Positions 35,533-45,639 of a DNA stretch of 64,000 bases are shown here, one piece after another (position 1 is the first letter of the stretch; each line of letters begins with the position of its first letter). The stretch covers positions 558,001 through 622,000 of the forward strand of contig CAWIFR010000006.1 of NCBI GenBank assembly GCA_963835465.1. Reading direction: 5' to 3'. A program made the translations under genes and the position numbers. The notes under the pieces were generated by a model. That model saw nothing but the letters and a program-made list of their open reading frames with translations, did no database searches and was not told the DNA's origin. The DNA comes from Bog-756 sp963835465. Lineage in GTDB: Bacteria; Actinomycetota; Acidimicrobiia; Acidimicrobiales; RAAP-2.

Positions 35533-37050
35533 TCAGCCGCCGTCGCCCGATGGAAAGTGCAAGGCGATGGTTCCCGGCCCGCCTTCGGCCGCGGACTCCC
35601 CGGACCCAGAACCGGCGGGCGCGGGCCACCGGGTGGTCACCGACTTCAGCCGGGTGTTGAACCGGACGCCCTCCATCCCGTGCACGTGGGCGTCGCCGAA
35701 CAGCGAGTCCTTCCATCCCCCGAAGGAGTAGTACGCCATCGGCACCGGGATGGCCACATTTACGCCGACCATCCCCACCTGCACCTCCCTGCGGAACCGG
35801 CGGGCGGCATGGCCGTCCCGGGTGAAGATGGCGGTCCCGTTGCCGTAGGGGTTGGCGTTGACCAGTTCGATAGCGTCATCCAGCGTCTCGACTCGCAGGA
35901 CCGAGAGCACCGGGCCGAAGATCTCGTCCCGGTAGACCTGCATGGACGGGGTGACGTGGTCGACCAACGTCGGGCCGACGAAGAACCCCTCGTCGCCCCC
36001 CGGCACCTTGACCTCCCGCCCGTCGACCACCACGGTGGCCCCCTCGCCCTCGGCCGAGCCGACATACCCGGCCACGCGGTCCCGGTGGGCGGCAGTGATC
36101 AACGGGCCCATGTCGGAGGCGGGATCGGTGCCGGGTCCGGTGACGAGGGCGGAGGCTCGCTGGGCCAGGGCCTGGACCAACGGGGCGGCATCCCCCACGG
36201 CCACCACCGCCGACACCGCCATGCAGCGCTCGCCGGCCGACCCGTACCCCGCGGCGGTCAGGGCATCGGCGGCGGCGTCCACGTCGGCGTCGGGGAGTAC
36301 GACGGCGTGGTTCTTGGCCCCACCGAGGGCCTGGCAGCGCTTGCCGGCCCCGGTGGCCCGCTCGAAGACGTGGCGGGCTACCGGCGTCGATCCGACGAAG
36401 GAGACACCGGCCACGCCGGGGTGGTCGAGCAACGCGTTCACCGCCACCGAGTCGCCGTGGACGACGGTGAACACGTCGTCGGGGAGGCCGGCCTCCCGCC
36501 ACAGGTCAGCGATCAACAGCGACGGCGAGGGGTCGCGCTCGGACGGCTTCAGGATGAACGTGTTGCCGCAGGCGATGGCTACGGGGTACATCCACATGGG
36601 CACCATCACCGGGAAGTTGAACGGCGTGATCCCAGCCACCACCCCGAGGGGCTGCCGGCTGGAGGAAGCGTCGACACCGTTCGAGACGTCCTCGGAGAAC
36701 TCCCCCTTCAGCAGGTGGGGGATGCCGCACGCGAACTCGATGACCTCGATGCCCCGGGCTACTTCGCCCAGGGCATCCTCCACCACCTTGCCGTGCTCGG
36801 CGGTGATCAGACGGGCCAGGTCGTCACGGTGCCGGTCGGCCAGCTCCCGGAAGGAGAAGAGGACGCGGGTGCGAGCGGTCAGTGAGGTATCCCGCCAGCC
36901 CTCCCAGGCGGCGAGCGAGCGTCGGACGGCGGCGTCCACGTCCGCCTCCGAGGCCAAGACCACCGTCCCGGTGACCTCGCCGGAGGCCGGGTCGAACACC
37001 GGTGCGGTGCGGGCCCGGTCGCCCTCTGTCGATGTGCCGATCCAGTTCAC
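35533..37050 (-). CDS. mmsA: CoA-acylating methylmalonate-semialdehyde dehydrogenase
   Basis: 505 residues, intact. Oxidises methylmalonate (or malonate) semialdehyde to propionyl-CoA (or acetyl-CoA) with NAD, in valine, inositol and beta-alanine breakdown. Features typical of MmsA rather than other aldehyde dehydrogenases: GVVAGITPFNFPVMVPMWMY, VGSTPVARHVFERATGAGKR, QALGGAKNHAVVLPDAD (no catalytic Glu, as expected for the CoA-acylating type), the nucleophile in GSAGERCMAVSAVVAVG and YYSFGGWKDSLFGDAHVHG. GTG 37050 is supported by AAAGGAG eight bases upstream. It may finish semialdehydes produced by the amine pathway downstream. Confidence 0.93.
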   Translation of the reverse strand: MNWIGTSTEGDRARTAPVFDPASGEVTGTVVLASEADVDAAVRRSLAAWEGWRDTSLTARTRVLFSFRELADRHRDDLARLITAEHGKVVEDALGEVARGIEVIEFACGIPHLLKGEFSEDVSNGVDASSSRQPLGVVAGITPFNFPVMVPMWMYPVAIACGNTFILKPSERDPSPSLLIADLWREAGLPDDVFTVVHGDSVAVNALLDHPGVAGVSFVGSTPVARHVFERATGAGKRCQALGGAKNHAVVLPDADVDAAADALTAAGYGSAGERCMAVSAVVAVGDAAPLVQALAQRASALVTGPGTDPASDMGPLITAAHRDRVAGYVGSAEGEGATVVVDGREVKVPGGDEGFFVGPTLVDHVTPSMQVYRDEIFGPVLSVLRVETLDDAIELVNANPYGNGTAIFTRDGHAARRFRREVQVGMVGVNVAIPVPMAYYSFGGWKDSLFGDAHVHGMEGVRFNTRLKSVTTRWPAPAGSGSGESAAEGGPGTIALHFPSGDGG

Positions 37051-37153
37051 AGGTCTCACTCCTTTAGCTGTGGTGCGGGGGGTGGCAGCGCCCGTGCTGC
37101 CGGGGCGATCCCGGGTGCCGGTCACACGCCCCTTCGGTGGCAGACTCGGGACC

Positions 37154-37869
37154 ATGCCCGACGCCCCCCCGAACGCAGACGGCCCGACGACCGAGCGCAC
37201 CCGCCTGCGACGCCTGCCCGAACAGGGCTCGCACCGGAGGGAGGACCTTCATGCCGTGCTGGACGCCGGATTCGTGTGCCACCTCGGGATCGAGGTGGAG
37301 GGAGGCCCATGGTAGTGCCGACCAGCTACGGGCGGTCCGGCGACACCCTCTACCTCCACGGCTCGGTGGCCAGCCGGAGCCTGCGGGCGGCGCGCCAGCC
37401 CGTACCGGTGTGCGTGACCGTGACCTTGGTCGACGGGGTGGTGCTGGCCCGCTCGGTCTTCAACCATTCGGTCAACTATCGCTGCGCCATGGTCTTCGGC
37501 ATCCCCGAGGTGCTCACCGAGCCGGCCGACAAGCTGTCCGGCCTGCAGGTCATCAGCGACCATGTGGCCCCGGGCCAGTGGGAGTACGCCCGACTCCCCT
37601 CGGACAAGGAGGTGGCCGCCACCACGGTGCTCCGCCTTGCCCTGGACGAGGCGTCGGTGAAGGTCAGCGAGGGACCGCCCGATGACGGGGACGGCCCCGA
37701 CGGGGCGCTCCTGGTGTGGGCCGGAGAGGTCCCGCTGCGGACGGTGCGGCTCGACCCGGTGGCCGATCCCTCGCTGGCGGAGGGCATCGGGCTGCCCGCC
37801 CATCTTCGGGAGGGGCCCATTGCTCCGGGAACGACACCGTGGCGGGAGCTCGAGCTCGGTCGCCCATGA
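37154..37869 (+). CDS. Pyridoxamine 5'-phosphate oxidase-like FMN-binding protein (one frameshift)
   Basis: About 238 residues of the split-barrel flavin fold (NimA-like group). The first frame reads LRRLPEQGSHRREDLHAVLD and AGFVCHLGIEVEGGP. After a missing base near 37300-37306 it continues VVPTSYGRSGDTLYLHGSVA, CVTVTLVDGVVLARSVFNHS and NYRCAMVFGI. The P-T-S-Y-G-R and L-Y-L-H-G-S motifs are typical of proteins related to nitroimidazole reductase NimA. Most members bind FMN or haem and have unknown substrates. Transcribed divergently from mmsA with about 100 bases between. Confidence 0.82.
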
Positions 37870-37893
37870 CCAGGGCACTCGGCGCGTCTCCGT

Positions 37894-39015
37894 TCAGTTG
37901 AGGAACGGGGCCAACGGGACGGCAGCCATGCCGTGGGCCGCGGCCACCGGTTCGTAGACCACTGCACCCTCCACGACGTTGACCCCCTCGGCCAGGGCCG
38001 GGTCGGACCGGACGGCCTCGCGCCAGCCGTGGTTGGCGATGTCGAGCACATAGGGAAGGGTGGCATTGACCAGCGCATGGGTGGACGAGTGGGGCACGGC
38101 ACCGGGCATGTTGGCCACGCAGTAGAAGATCGAGCCGTTGACCTCGAAGGTTGGGTCCGAGTGGGTGGTGGGTCGCGTGGACTCGAAGCAGCCACCCTGG
38201 TCCACCGAGATGTCCACCAGTACCGATCCCTCGCGCATCCTGGCCACGAGGTCGTCGGAGACCAGCTTGGGGGCCTTCGCCCCGACCACCAGCACAGCAC
38301 CGATGACGATGTCCGCGTCCACGCAGGTCTCCTCGATGGCGTGGGTGCTCGAGGCCACCGTCTCCAGCCCCCCACGGAAGTGGTGGTCCACCTGACGGAG
38401 CCGCTCCAGATTGCGGTCGAGGATGTAGACCTCGGAGTGCATGCCGACGGCCAGGGTGGCTGCGGCCATGCCGGCCACTCCGGCCCCGAGGATGACCACC
38501 TTGGCGCAACGTACCCCGGGCACCCCGCAGACCAGCACGCCGCGGCCGCCCCCGGGCCTCATCAGGTGGTGGGAGCCCATCAGGGGGGCCATGCGGCCGG
38601 CCACCTCGCTCATCGGGGTGAGCAAGGGCAGCGAATTGTCGGCCAGCCGGACCGTCTCGTAGGCGATGGCCGTGTTGCCCGCGGCCACCAGCGCATCGGT
38701 GCAGGGGAGCGAGGCGGCCAGATGGAGGTAGGTGAAGAGGACCTGGTCCTTGCGCAGGTCCAGGCGGGGGTACTCCTCGATCACCGGCTCCTTCACCCCC
38801 AGGATCATGTCCGAGGCTCCCCAGATCTCGTCGGGGTCGGCCACCATGGTGGCCCCGGTGGCGCTGAAGTCCTCATCGGGGATGGACGAGCCGACGCCGG
38901 CACCGGTCTCCACGTAGACGGAGTGGCCGGCCGAGGTGAGTTCTCGCACCCCGGCCGGGGTGATGGCCACCCGGTACTCGTCGTCCTTCACCTCTTTGGG
39001 TACGCCAACGATCAT
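37894..39015 (-). CDS. ald: Alanine dehydrogenase
   Basis: 373 residues, intact. Catalyses NAD-linked reversible deamination of L-alanine to pyruvate and ammonia. Signature pieces: MIVGVPKEVKDDEYRVAITP, GHSVYVETGAGVGSSIPDED, VLFTYLHLAA with the catalytic His, NTAIAYETVRLADNSLPLLT, the Rossmann turn VVILGAGVAGMAAATLAVGM, and the catalytic Asp in VDISVDQGGCFESTRPTTHS. It heads the amine-catabolism block: the class III aminotransferase nearby probably uses pyruvate and makes alanine, which Ald would return to pyruvate. Ten bases separate it from the permease gene. Confidence 0.95.
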   Translation of the reverse strand: MIVGVPKEVKDDEYRVAITPAGVRELTSAGHSVYVETGAGVGSSIPDEDFSATGATMVADPDEIWGASDMILGVKEPVIEEYPRLDLRKDQVLFTYLHLAASLPCTDALVAAGNTAIAYETVRLADNSLPLLTPMSEVAGRMAPLMGSHHLMRPGGGRGVLVCGVPGVRCAKVVILGAGVAGMAAATLAVGMHSEVYILDRNLERLRQVDHHFRGGLETVASSTHAIEETCVDADIVIGAVLVVGAKAPKLVSDDLVARMREGSVLVDISVDQGGCFESTRPTTHSDPTFEVNGSIFYCVANMPGAVPHSSTHALVNATLPYVLDIANHGWREAVRSDPALAEGVNVVEGAVVYEPVAAAHGMAAVPLAPFLN

Positions 39016-39025
39016 CTGCCGCTCC

Positions 39026-40541
39026 TCACTCGTCGATGGAGGTGTAAGCCAAGGGCTTGGTCTTGAAGAAGCCGCCCTTGGTGGTGAGGCGGGCCAAGAT
39101 CACCAGCGGGATGCCCAACAGCAACGTGATGATGTCGGCGTTGGCCCCGCTCCAACCGGCTGTCTTGATCACGTCGCCGCCCACGAAGAGCAGCACCAGG
39201 CCACCGACGAAGGGCAGGAGGATCCCGGTCAGGAAGAACCTGGCCGATTGGAAAGCCACCTTTCGGTAAGCCCAGGCACAGGTGAGCCCCGTCACTCCGT
39301 AGTAGAAGGCGATGAGCACACCGATGCTCGGAGATGAGGTTGCTGAACACGTTGCTGATCGATCCCACGTTGCTGACCAGCACGATTCCCAACAGGGAGA
39401 CGAAGGCCAGGATGAGGGTGCCCACCATCGGCGTCCTCAGCTTGCCCTGGATGGTGCCGAACACCGCCGGGAACACCCGGTCGCGGGACATGGAGTACGT
39501 GATCCGGGCGGCAGGCAACAGGGTGGTCTGGGTGGTGGCCACCGTGGACGAGAGCACGGCGATCAACATGACGTAGCCGGCCCAGTGACCGGCCGCCTGC
39601 TGGGCGAAGTAGAGGAGGATGGTCGCCTGGTGGCCATTCCAGGACTTCTCGGGCAGGAGCATCTGGGCCGCGATGATGTTCATGGCGAAGACCAGAAGCA
39701 GTAGGAACATGGCGATGATGCCGGCGTGGCCAGGGGTCTTGGTCGAGTTCTTCGACTCCTCGTTGAGGTTGGTGGCGGTGTCCCAGCCCCAGAAGAAGAA
39801 CACGCCGAGAACCAATCCGGCCGAGAGCGCGGAGACCCCTCCGATGGAGGCCGGGCTGAGCCACGACCAGTGGAAGGAGGTCGATCCGGCGGGGTGGCTC
39901 ACGGCTACCTTGATGATGCCCCACAGGGAGAACCCGATCACGGCCACGTACTCGATGATGAGGAGCACCCACTGGAAGTTGGTGGTCCAGCGGATCCCCC
40001 AGATGCAGATGAAGGTGATGAGGGCCAACCAGAAGGCGGCGGCGACGGCCGCGGTGCCTACCGAATTGGCCGTCGACGCCGAGATCCACCCCCACTCGTT
40101 GAACAGCTGGAGCGTGTACTGGCCGGCCACGATGGGGGCCGACACGCAGAAGAGGATGGAGGTGGCGACCTGTACCCAGCCGTTGAACCACCCCACGTAG
40201 GGGCTGATCAGTTTGGACAGCCAGGAGTAGGAGGCCCCGCAGTCGGGATCCCGCCGGTTCAAGTGGAAGTAGGAGATGGCGATGAAGAGGACCGGAACGA
40301 AGCTGACCCAGATCACGGCCGGACCGGCATAGCCGATCCCCACGGTCAGGAAGAGCACGGCCATCGTGGCGGCCAGGGTGTAGGCCGGCGCCACCGAGGA
40401 CACTGCCACCACCGTGGAGTCGAACAGGTTGAGGGTCTCGGCCCGTAGCTGCGGGGCCGCCTCCTCGAGCGGGACCGGTGCCCCGAAAGGACCGGGTACT
40501 TCCGATGGGGTGCCTCCGGCGTCGATGACGTCAGTGTTCAT
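39026..40541 (-). CDS. APC-family amino acid/polyamine permease (one frameshift)
   Basis: About 505 residues with 12 or so membrane segments. The N-terminus LNLFDSTVVAVSSVAPAYTL and the YAGPAVIWVSFVPVLFIAIS segment are typical of APC transporters. FHLNRRDPDCGASYSWLSKL matches the helix 2-3 region, and GVFFFWGWDTATNLNEESKN carries the helix 6 signature. The frame shifts near 39325-39335 and resumes with IGVLIAFYYGVTGLTCAWAY to the C-terminus. ATG 40541 is preceded by GAGGGAG. Position beside the aldehyde dehydrogenase and aminotransferase suggests it imports a diamine or amino acid substrate. Confidence 0.86.
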
Positions 40542-40642
40542 GTGATCTCCCTCTAGTGAACATTCGTGGCGGCGTGGGTGAAGCGGGCAACGAACTGCTC
40601 CGGGCCCCGGAGGGCACGGCACTGCGGTGATCAGGCTCTGCT

Positions 40643-42104
40643 CTAGGTACCGATGTAACTCATGACGTGCTTGATGCGGGTGTAGTCCTCGAACCCGTAC
40701 GACGACAGGTCCTTGCCGTAGCCCGAGTGCTTGAAGCCCCCGTGGGGCATCTCGGCCACGATGGGGATGTGGGTGTTGATCCACACCGCGCCGAAGTCGA
40801 GGCCCTTGGCCATGCGCATGGCCCGCGCGTGATCCTTGGTCCAGACGCTGGAGGCCAGTCCGTACTGCACGCCGTTGGCCCAGGCCAAGGCCTGCTCCTC
40901 GTCGGCGAAGCGCTGGACGGTGATGGCCGGCCCGAACATCTCCTGTTGGATGACCTCGTCACTCTGCTCAAGGCCGGCGATGACCGACGGGGCGAAGCAG
41001 AACCCTGCGCGCTCCCACAGGGGCGCCCCCGGTCACCACCTCGGCGTGGGACGGGAGTCGGTCGAAAAAGCCGGTGAGCCGGGACAGTTGGGCGGCGCTG
41101 TTGAGCGGCCCGTAGTCGGCCTCGGGCACGTCGAGGCCCCCGACCGTCTGGGCCTCCGCCTGCTCGGCCAGGGCCGAGACGAATTCGTCGTAGACGGCCG
41201 GGGCGGCCAGCACCCGCGTGGCCGCCGTGCAGTCCTGGCCGGCATTGAAGTAGCCGGCGATGGCGATGCCCTCGGCGGCGGCGGCGATGTCGGCGTCGTC
41301 GAACACCACGCAGGGCGCCTTGCCCCCCAACTCGAGGTGGACCCGCTTCAGGTCGGCGGAGGCCGCCGCGGCAACCTGCATGCCGGCCCGCACACTGCCG
41401 GTGATCGAGACCATGGCCGGCGTGGGATGGTCGACCAGCAGCCTGCCGGTCTCCCGGTCACCGCAGACCACGTTGAAGGCCCCGTCGGGGAGGAACTCGG
41501 ACATGATCTCGGCCATCAGCACGCTTGAGGCCGGGGTGGTGTCGGACGGCTTCAGGACCATGGTGTTGCCCGCGGCGAGGGCCGGGGCCCACTTCCATAC
41601 GGCCATCATCAACGGGTAGTTCCAGGGGGTCACGGCGGCGCACACCCCGATGGGCTCACGTCGTACGAACGAGGTGTGGTCCTTCATGTATTCGCCGGCC
41701 GACTTGCCCTCGAGATGCCGGGCCGCCCCGGCGAAGAAGCGGATCTGATCGACCAGCGGGGGGATCTCCTCGGACAGGGTCACGGCCACCGGCTTGCCGG
41801 TGTTGGCCGTCTCCACCCGGACCAGGTCGTCAGCCCGGGCCTCCAGTGCGTCAGCGATGCGGAACAGGGCCAGGCTGCGCTCGGAGGGAGTGGCATCGCG
41901 CCACGCCGGGAAGGCCCCTTCGGCCGCGGCCATGGCCTGGTCGACATCCTTGGCTCCGGACACCGGGGACTCGAGATACGCCTCGCCGGTGCTGGGGTCG
42001 ACCAGCATGGCCGTGCTTCCGTCCTCGGTCCGAACGTACTTCCCGCCGACGAAGTTCGAGAGGCTGCCCATCGTCGTCGTACCCTGCTCTGTGCCCTGGC
42101 TCAT
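40643..42104 (-). CDS. Aldehyde dehydrogenase, aminobutyraldehyde/betaine-aldehyde type (one frameshift)
   Basis: About 487 residues. NAD-dependent oxidation of an aldehyde to an acid. Seen: NFVGGKYVRTEDGSTAMLVD, EPIGVCAAVTPWNYPLMMAV, VLKPSDTTPASSVLMAEIMS, the catalytic Glu in LELGGKAPCVVFDDADI near 257, and the catalytic Cys in YFNAGQDCTAATRV near 291. After a shift near 41024-41030 the rest follows: EQSDEVIQQEMFGPAITVQR, VWINTHIPIVAEMPHGGFKH. It resembles PatD/gamma-aminobutyraldehyde dehydrogenases, which would fit downstream of a putrescine aminotransferase. Divergent from the Lrp gene. Confidence 0.87.
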
Positions 42105-42204
42105 TGACCCTCCCTGGTCGTCGGCGGCACCAAACGCGAGCCGGCGCGGCCGTGGTTCCTCAACTAGGACGTCGCCATCGTTACCGATGAACGGGCGACA
42201 GACA

Positions 42205-42290
42205 AGTTTTTTCTGGAATGATTTTCTCTCTACCTACGGATTCCCTTGAACTTCTCCATTATTTCCGCTCGAACTGCTATAACTGAAGGG
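42205..42290. promoter_or_regulatory. AT-rich regulatory island between the aldehyde dehydrogenase and Lrp genes
   Basis: An abrupt AT-rich stretch in GC-rich surroundings, between divergent genes. TGGAATGATTTTCTC (42214-42228) matches about 11 of 15 positions of the E. coli Lrp consensus. TATAAC at about 42281 could be the Lrp gene's -10 element, though no good -35 is at the right distance. It is the natural binding region for the Lrp-type protein encoded next door. Confidence 0.5.
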
Positions 42291-42362
42291 CATGCTCCTC
42301 TCTCGAATCGGCCGTTCCGGTCGACCGTCCGCCCTTCGGCCGCCGACCCGTCCCGATCGCCC

Positions 42363-42842
42363 ATGAGCACGTCCCCGTCCACGTCAGGCGCCAATGGACT
42401 GCTCGACGACGTCAACAAGGCCATCGTCGAGGAGCTTCAGCAGGACGGACGCCGGACCTATGGTTCGATCGCCGAGGCGGTGGGGCTGTCCGAGGCCGCC
42501 GTCCGCCAGCGTGTGCAGAAGATGCGCGACGCCGGTGTCATGCAGATCGTCGCGGTCACCGACCCGCTGCAGGTGGGCTTCCGCAGCCAGGCCATGGTGG
42601 GGATCCGAGCCGACGGCGACACCCGGGTGGTGGCCGAGCGCCTGGCCGCCGTAGACGACATCGACTACGTGGTCCTGTGCACGGGATCATTCGACATTCT
42701 GGTGGAGCTGGTGACCGAGGACGAGGACACCCTGCTCGAGCTGCTCAACGGGGTTATCCGCAAGATCCCCGGGGTACGCGACACCGAGACCTTCATGTAC
42801 CTGAAGTTGACCAAACAGACCTACGCCTGGGGGACCAGATGA
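42363..42842 (+). CDS. Lrp/AsnC-family transcriptional regulator
   Basis: 159 residues. N-terminal helix-turn-helix: LLDDVNKAIVEELQQDGRRT, YGSIAEAVGLSEAAVRQRVQ, KMRDAGVMQIVAVTDP. C-terminal RAM/ACT-like ligand domain: DDIDYVVLCTGSFDILVELV. It probably senses an amino acid or amine and controls the flanking catabolic genes. ATG 42363 places the first helix about 14 residues in; upstream in-frame codons belong to the AT-rich promoter region. Its stop overlaps the aminotransferase start (ATGA). Confidence 0.9.
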   Translation: MSTSPSTSGANGLLDDVNKAIVEELQQDGRRTYGSIAEAVGLSEAAVRQRVQKMRDAGVMQIVAVTDPLQVGFRSQAMVGIRADGDTRVVAERLAAVDDIDYVVLCTGSFDILVELVTEDEDTLLELLNGVIRKIPGVRDTETFMYLKLTKQTYAWGTR

Positions 42843-44203
42843 CCGACATTTCAAACTTCGCCATGCAAGAGAGCGCCCACCGTCACCTGTGGATGCACTT
42901 CACCCGGATGTCGGAGTCGAATCCGGTCCCCGTGATCGTCCGCGGCGAGGGGGTCTGGGTCTACGACCAGTACGGGAAGCGATACCTCGACGGACTGTCC
43001 GGCCTGTTCACCAGCCAGGTGGGTCACGGACGGACCGAACTGGCCGAGGCCGCGGCCCGCCAGGCCAGCACCCTCGCCTACTTTCCCATCTGGAGCTACG
43101 CCCACCCCGCGGCCATCGAGCTCGCCGACCGGCTGGCCGGGCTGACCCCGGGCGACTGCAACCGGATCTTCTTCACCACCGGCGGATCCGAGGCGGTGGA
43201 GTCGGCGTGGAAGTTGGCCCGTCAGTACTTCGCCGTGACCGGGCAGCCCGAGCGCAAGAAGGTGGTCAGCCGGAGCATCGCCTACCACGGGGCCACCATG
43301 GGCGCCCTCTCCATCACCGGAGTGACCGAGATCCGGTCGCCGTTCGAGCCCTTGGTGCCCGGGGCGGTCAAGGTCCCCAATACCAACTTCTACCGGGCCC
43401 CGTACTTCGCCGACGACCTCGAGGCGTTCGGCCGGTGGGCCGCCGACTCGATCGAGCAGGCCATCTTGTTCGAGGGCCCCGAGACCGTGGCCGCCGTGTT
43501 CCTCGAGCCGGTTCAGAACGCCGGCGGCTGCTTCCCGCCGCCTCCTGGCTACTTCCAACGGGTGCGGGAGATCTGCGACAAGTACGGCGTCCTCATGGTC
43601 TCCGACGAGGTCATCTGCGCCTTCGGCCGGCTGGGCTACTACTTCGGCGCCGAGCGCTACGACTACGAGCCGGACATCGTGACCATGGCCAAGGGCCTGA
43701 CCAGCGGGTACTCGCCGCTTGGGGCCATGGCCGTGAGCGACCGCCTGGTGGAGCCGTTCCTCCACGGCGAGAGCTTCCTGCACGGCGTGACCTTCGGCGG
43801 CCATCCGGTCAGCACGGCCGTGGCCCTGGCCAACCTCGATGTGTTCGAGAAGGAGGGCCTCCTGGAGAACGTGCGGGAGCACGAGGCCGAGTTCCGTGCC
43901 GCCCTTGACACCCTTCGCGACCTGCCCATCGTGGGTGACGTCCGCGGGGCCGGCTACTTCTACGGGATCGAGATGGTCAAGGACAAGGACACCAGGGAGA
44001 CGTTCGACGACGAGGAGGCCGAGCGCCTCCTGCGAGGGTTCCTGTCCGGCGCCCTCTACGAAGCCGGTTTGATCTGCCGGGCCGACGACCGGGGCGATCC
44101 GGTGATTCAGCTGGCTCCGCCACTGACCTGTGGCCCCGAGGAGTTCGAGGTGATGACCTCCATCCTTCGGTCGGTCCTGACCGAAGCGTGGAAGCAGCTC
44201 TGA
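42839..44203 (+). CDS. Class III aminotransferase, putrescine/omega-amine:pyruvate type
   Basis: 454 residues, intact. A PLP enzyme transferring the terminal amino group of a diamine or omega-amino acid, usually to pyruvate. Motifs: VIVRGEGVWVYDQYGKRYLD, IFFTTGGSEAVESAWKLARQ, SIAYHGATMGALSITG, VFLEPVQNAGGCFPPPPGYF, the Asp in LMVSDEVICAFGRLG, and the PLP Lys in IVTMAKGLTSGYSPLGAM. It resembles SpuC-like and related transaminases. It overlaps Lrp upstream and the FAD oxidoreductase downstream (about 16 bases), so the three form one operon. The product aldehyde would be oxidised by the divergent dehydrogenase. Confidence 0.92.
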   Translation: MTDISNFAMQESAHRHLWMHFTRMSESNPVPVIVRGEGVWVYDQYGKRYLDGLSGLFTSQVGHGRTELAEAAARQASTLAYFPIWSYAHPAAIELADRLAGLTPGDCNRIFFTTGGSEAVESAWKLARQYFAVTGQPERKKVVSRSIAYHGATMGALSITGVTEIRSPFEPLVPGAVKVPNTNFYRAPYFADDLEAFGRWAADSIEQAILFEGPETVAAVFLEPVQNAGGCFPPPPGYFQRVREICDKYGVLMVSDEVICAFGRLGYYFGAERYDYEPDIVTMAKGLTSGYSPLGAMAVSDRLVEPFLHGESFLHGVTFGGHPVSTAVALANLDVFEKEGLLENVREHEAEFRAALDTLRDLPIVGDVRGAGYFYGIEMVKDKDTRETFDDEEAERLLRGFLSGALYEAGLICRADDRGDPVIQLAPPLTCGPEEFEVMTSILRSVLTEAWKQL

Positions 44204-45591
44204 GCCCCGCGTCAGGGGAGCGGTACCGACGACTCTCCCTGTGGTGGGACGGCCTCCCCGAGTCCGTGGAGGTTCGGGAACCACTGCCGGGGAACGTCGA
44301 CGTCGACGTGGCGGTGGTGGGCGGCGGGTTCACCGGCCTGTGGACCGCCTACTACCTGGCCGAAGCCGATCCCTCGCTCCGTATCGCGGTCATCGAGCGG
44401 GACGTCGTCGGCTTCGGGGCATCGGGCCGGAATGGTGGGTGGTGCTCGGCGCTGTTCGCCGTGCCCGAGTCGAAGCTGGACCAGGTGACCGGGCCGGGGT
44501 CAGGGGCGGCCATGCGGCGAGCCATGATCGACAGCGTCGGCGAGGTGGGACGGGTGGTCGGGGCCGAGCCGATCGAGTGCGGGTTCGCCCACGGGGGCAC
44601 GGTGGTCTTGGCCCGGACCGGGGTCCAGCTGGAGCGCACCCGGCACGAAGTCGATGAGGCCCGGGCCGCCGGCGTCGGGGAAGAGGACCTCCGCCTGCTG
44701 TCGGCGGCCGAGGCATCGGCGATGGCCCGGGCCACCAGCGTGCTGGGGGGGACGTACACACCCCACTGCGCCGCGGTGGACCCGGCCCGGCTGGTGCGCG
44801 GTTTGGCCCGCGCCGTCGAGCGGCGCGGTGTGACCGTCTACGAGCAGACCGAGGCCCGGGCCCTCCTGGCCGGCGCCGTGGAGACGGACCGAGGCACCGT
44901 GCGGGCAGCCACCGTGGTGCGGGCCACCGAGGGCTACACCCGGACCCTCCGCGGCGAAGAACGTACCCTGGTGCCGGTGTACTCCTTGATGATCGCCACC
45001 GAACCGTTGCCCCAGTCCTTCTGGGACCGGGTCGGCCTGGCCCGACGGGAGACGTTCGCCGACCACCGCCATCTGGTCATCTACGGCCAGCGCACCGAGG
45101 ACGGGCGCATGGCCTTCGGCGGACGTGGGGCGCCGTACCACTTCGGGTCGGCCATCCGTCCGGAGTACGACCACGACGCCGGGGTGCACGAGGCACTCCG
45201 CCTCACGCTGGTAGACCTGTTCCCGGACCTGGCCGACGCCGAGATCACCCACCGGTGGGGTGGCCCACTGGGCATCGCCCGGGACTGGTTCACCTCAGTG
45301 GGACTCGACCGCAGCACCGGTCTGGCCTGGGCCGGTGGCTATGTAGGAGACGGAGTGTCAACCACCAACCTGGCCGGTCGGACCCTACGCGACCTCATCC
45401 TCGGAATGGACACCGAGCTGGCCGGGCTGCCCTGGGTCGGCCACCGCTCCAAGCGGTGGGAGCCCGAACCACTCCGCTATCTCGGCATCAATGCCGGGCT
45501 CCAGCTCGCCGCCCGGGCTGACCACGCCGAGGAGCGCGCCGGGCGGCCCACCTGGCACGCCTCGGCGTTGGATCGGGTGATCGGGGGCTAG
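44188..45591 (+). CDS. FAD-dependent amine oxidoreductase (DAO family, PuuB/YgaF-like)
   Basis: 467 residues, intact. The FAD-binding beta-alpha-beta motif is VDVAVVGGGFTGLWTAYYLA (about 38-57), followed by IAVIERDVVGFGASGRNGGW, typical of the glycine oxidase/gamma-glutamylputrescine oxidase branch. The C-terminal FAD contact is WAGGYVGDGVSTTNLAGRTL. It would oxidise an amine or N-methylated amino acid using oxygen. GTG 44188 overlaps the aminotransferase end. Its presence beside a transaminase gives the cluster two possible routes for amine oxidation. Confidence 0.88.
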   Translation: MEAALSPASGERYRRLSLWWDGLPESVEVREPLPGNVDVDVAVVGGGFTGLWTAYYLAEADPSLRIAVIERDVVGFGASGRNGGWCSALFAVPESKLDQVTGPGSGAAMRRAMIDSVGEVGRVVGAEPIECGFAHGGTVVLARTGVQLERTRHEVDEARAAGVGEEDLRLLSAAEASAMARATSVLGGTYTPHCAAVDPARLVRGLARAVERRGVTVYEQTEARALLAGAVETDRGTVRAATVVRATEGYTRTLRGEERTLVPVYSLMIATEPLPQSFWDRVGLARRETFADHRHLVIYGQRTEDGRMAFGGRGAPYHFGSAIRPEYDHDAGVHEALRLTLVDLFPDLADAEITHRWGGPLGIARDWFTSVGLDRSTGLAWAGGYVGDGVSTTNLAGRTLRDLILGMDTELAGLPWVGHRSKRWEPEPLRYLGINAGLQLAARADHAEERAGRPTWHASALDRVIGG

Positions 45592-45639
45592 CACCAGCAC
45601 GGGTCGAGGCAGGCCCGCCGACGACGCCGACTGGCGCCG

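Noticed and set aside
42851..44284. 477-residue minus-strand frame
   Set aside because: Antisense shadow of the class III aminotransferase.
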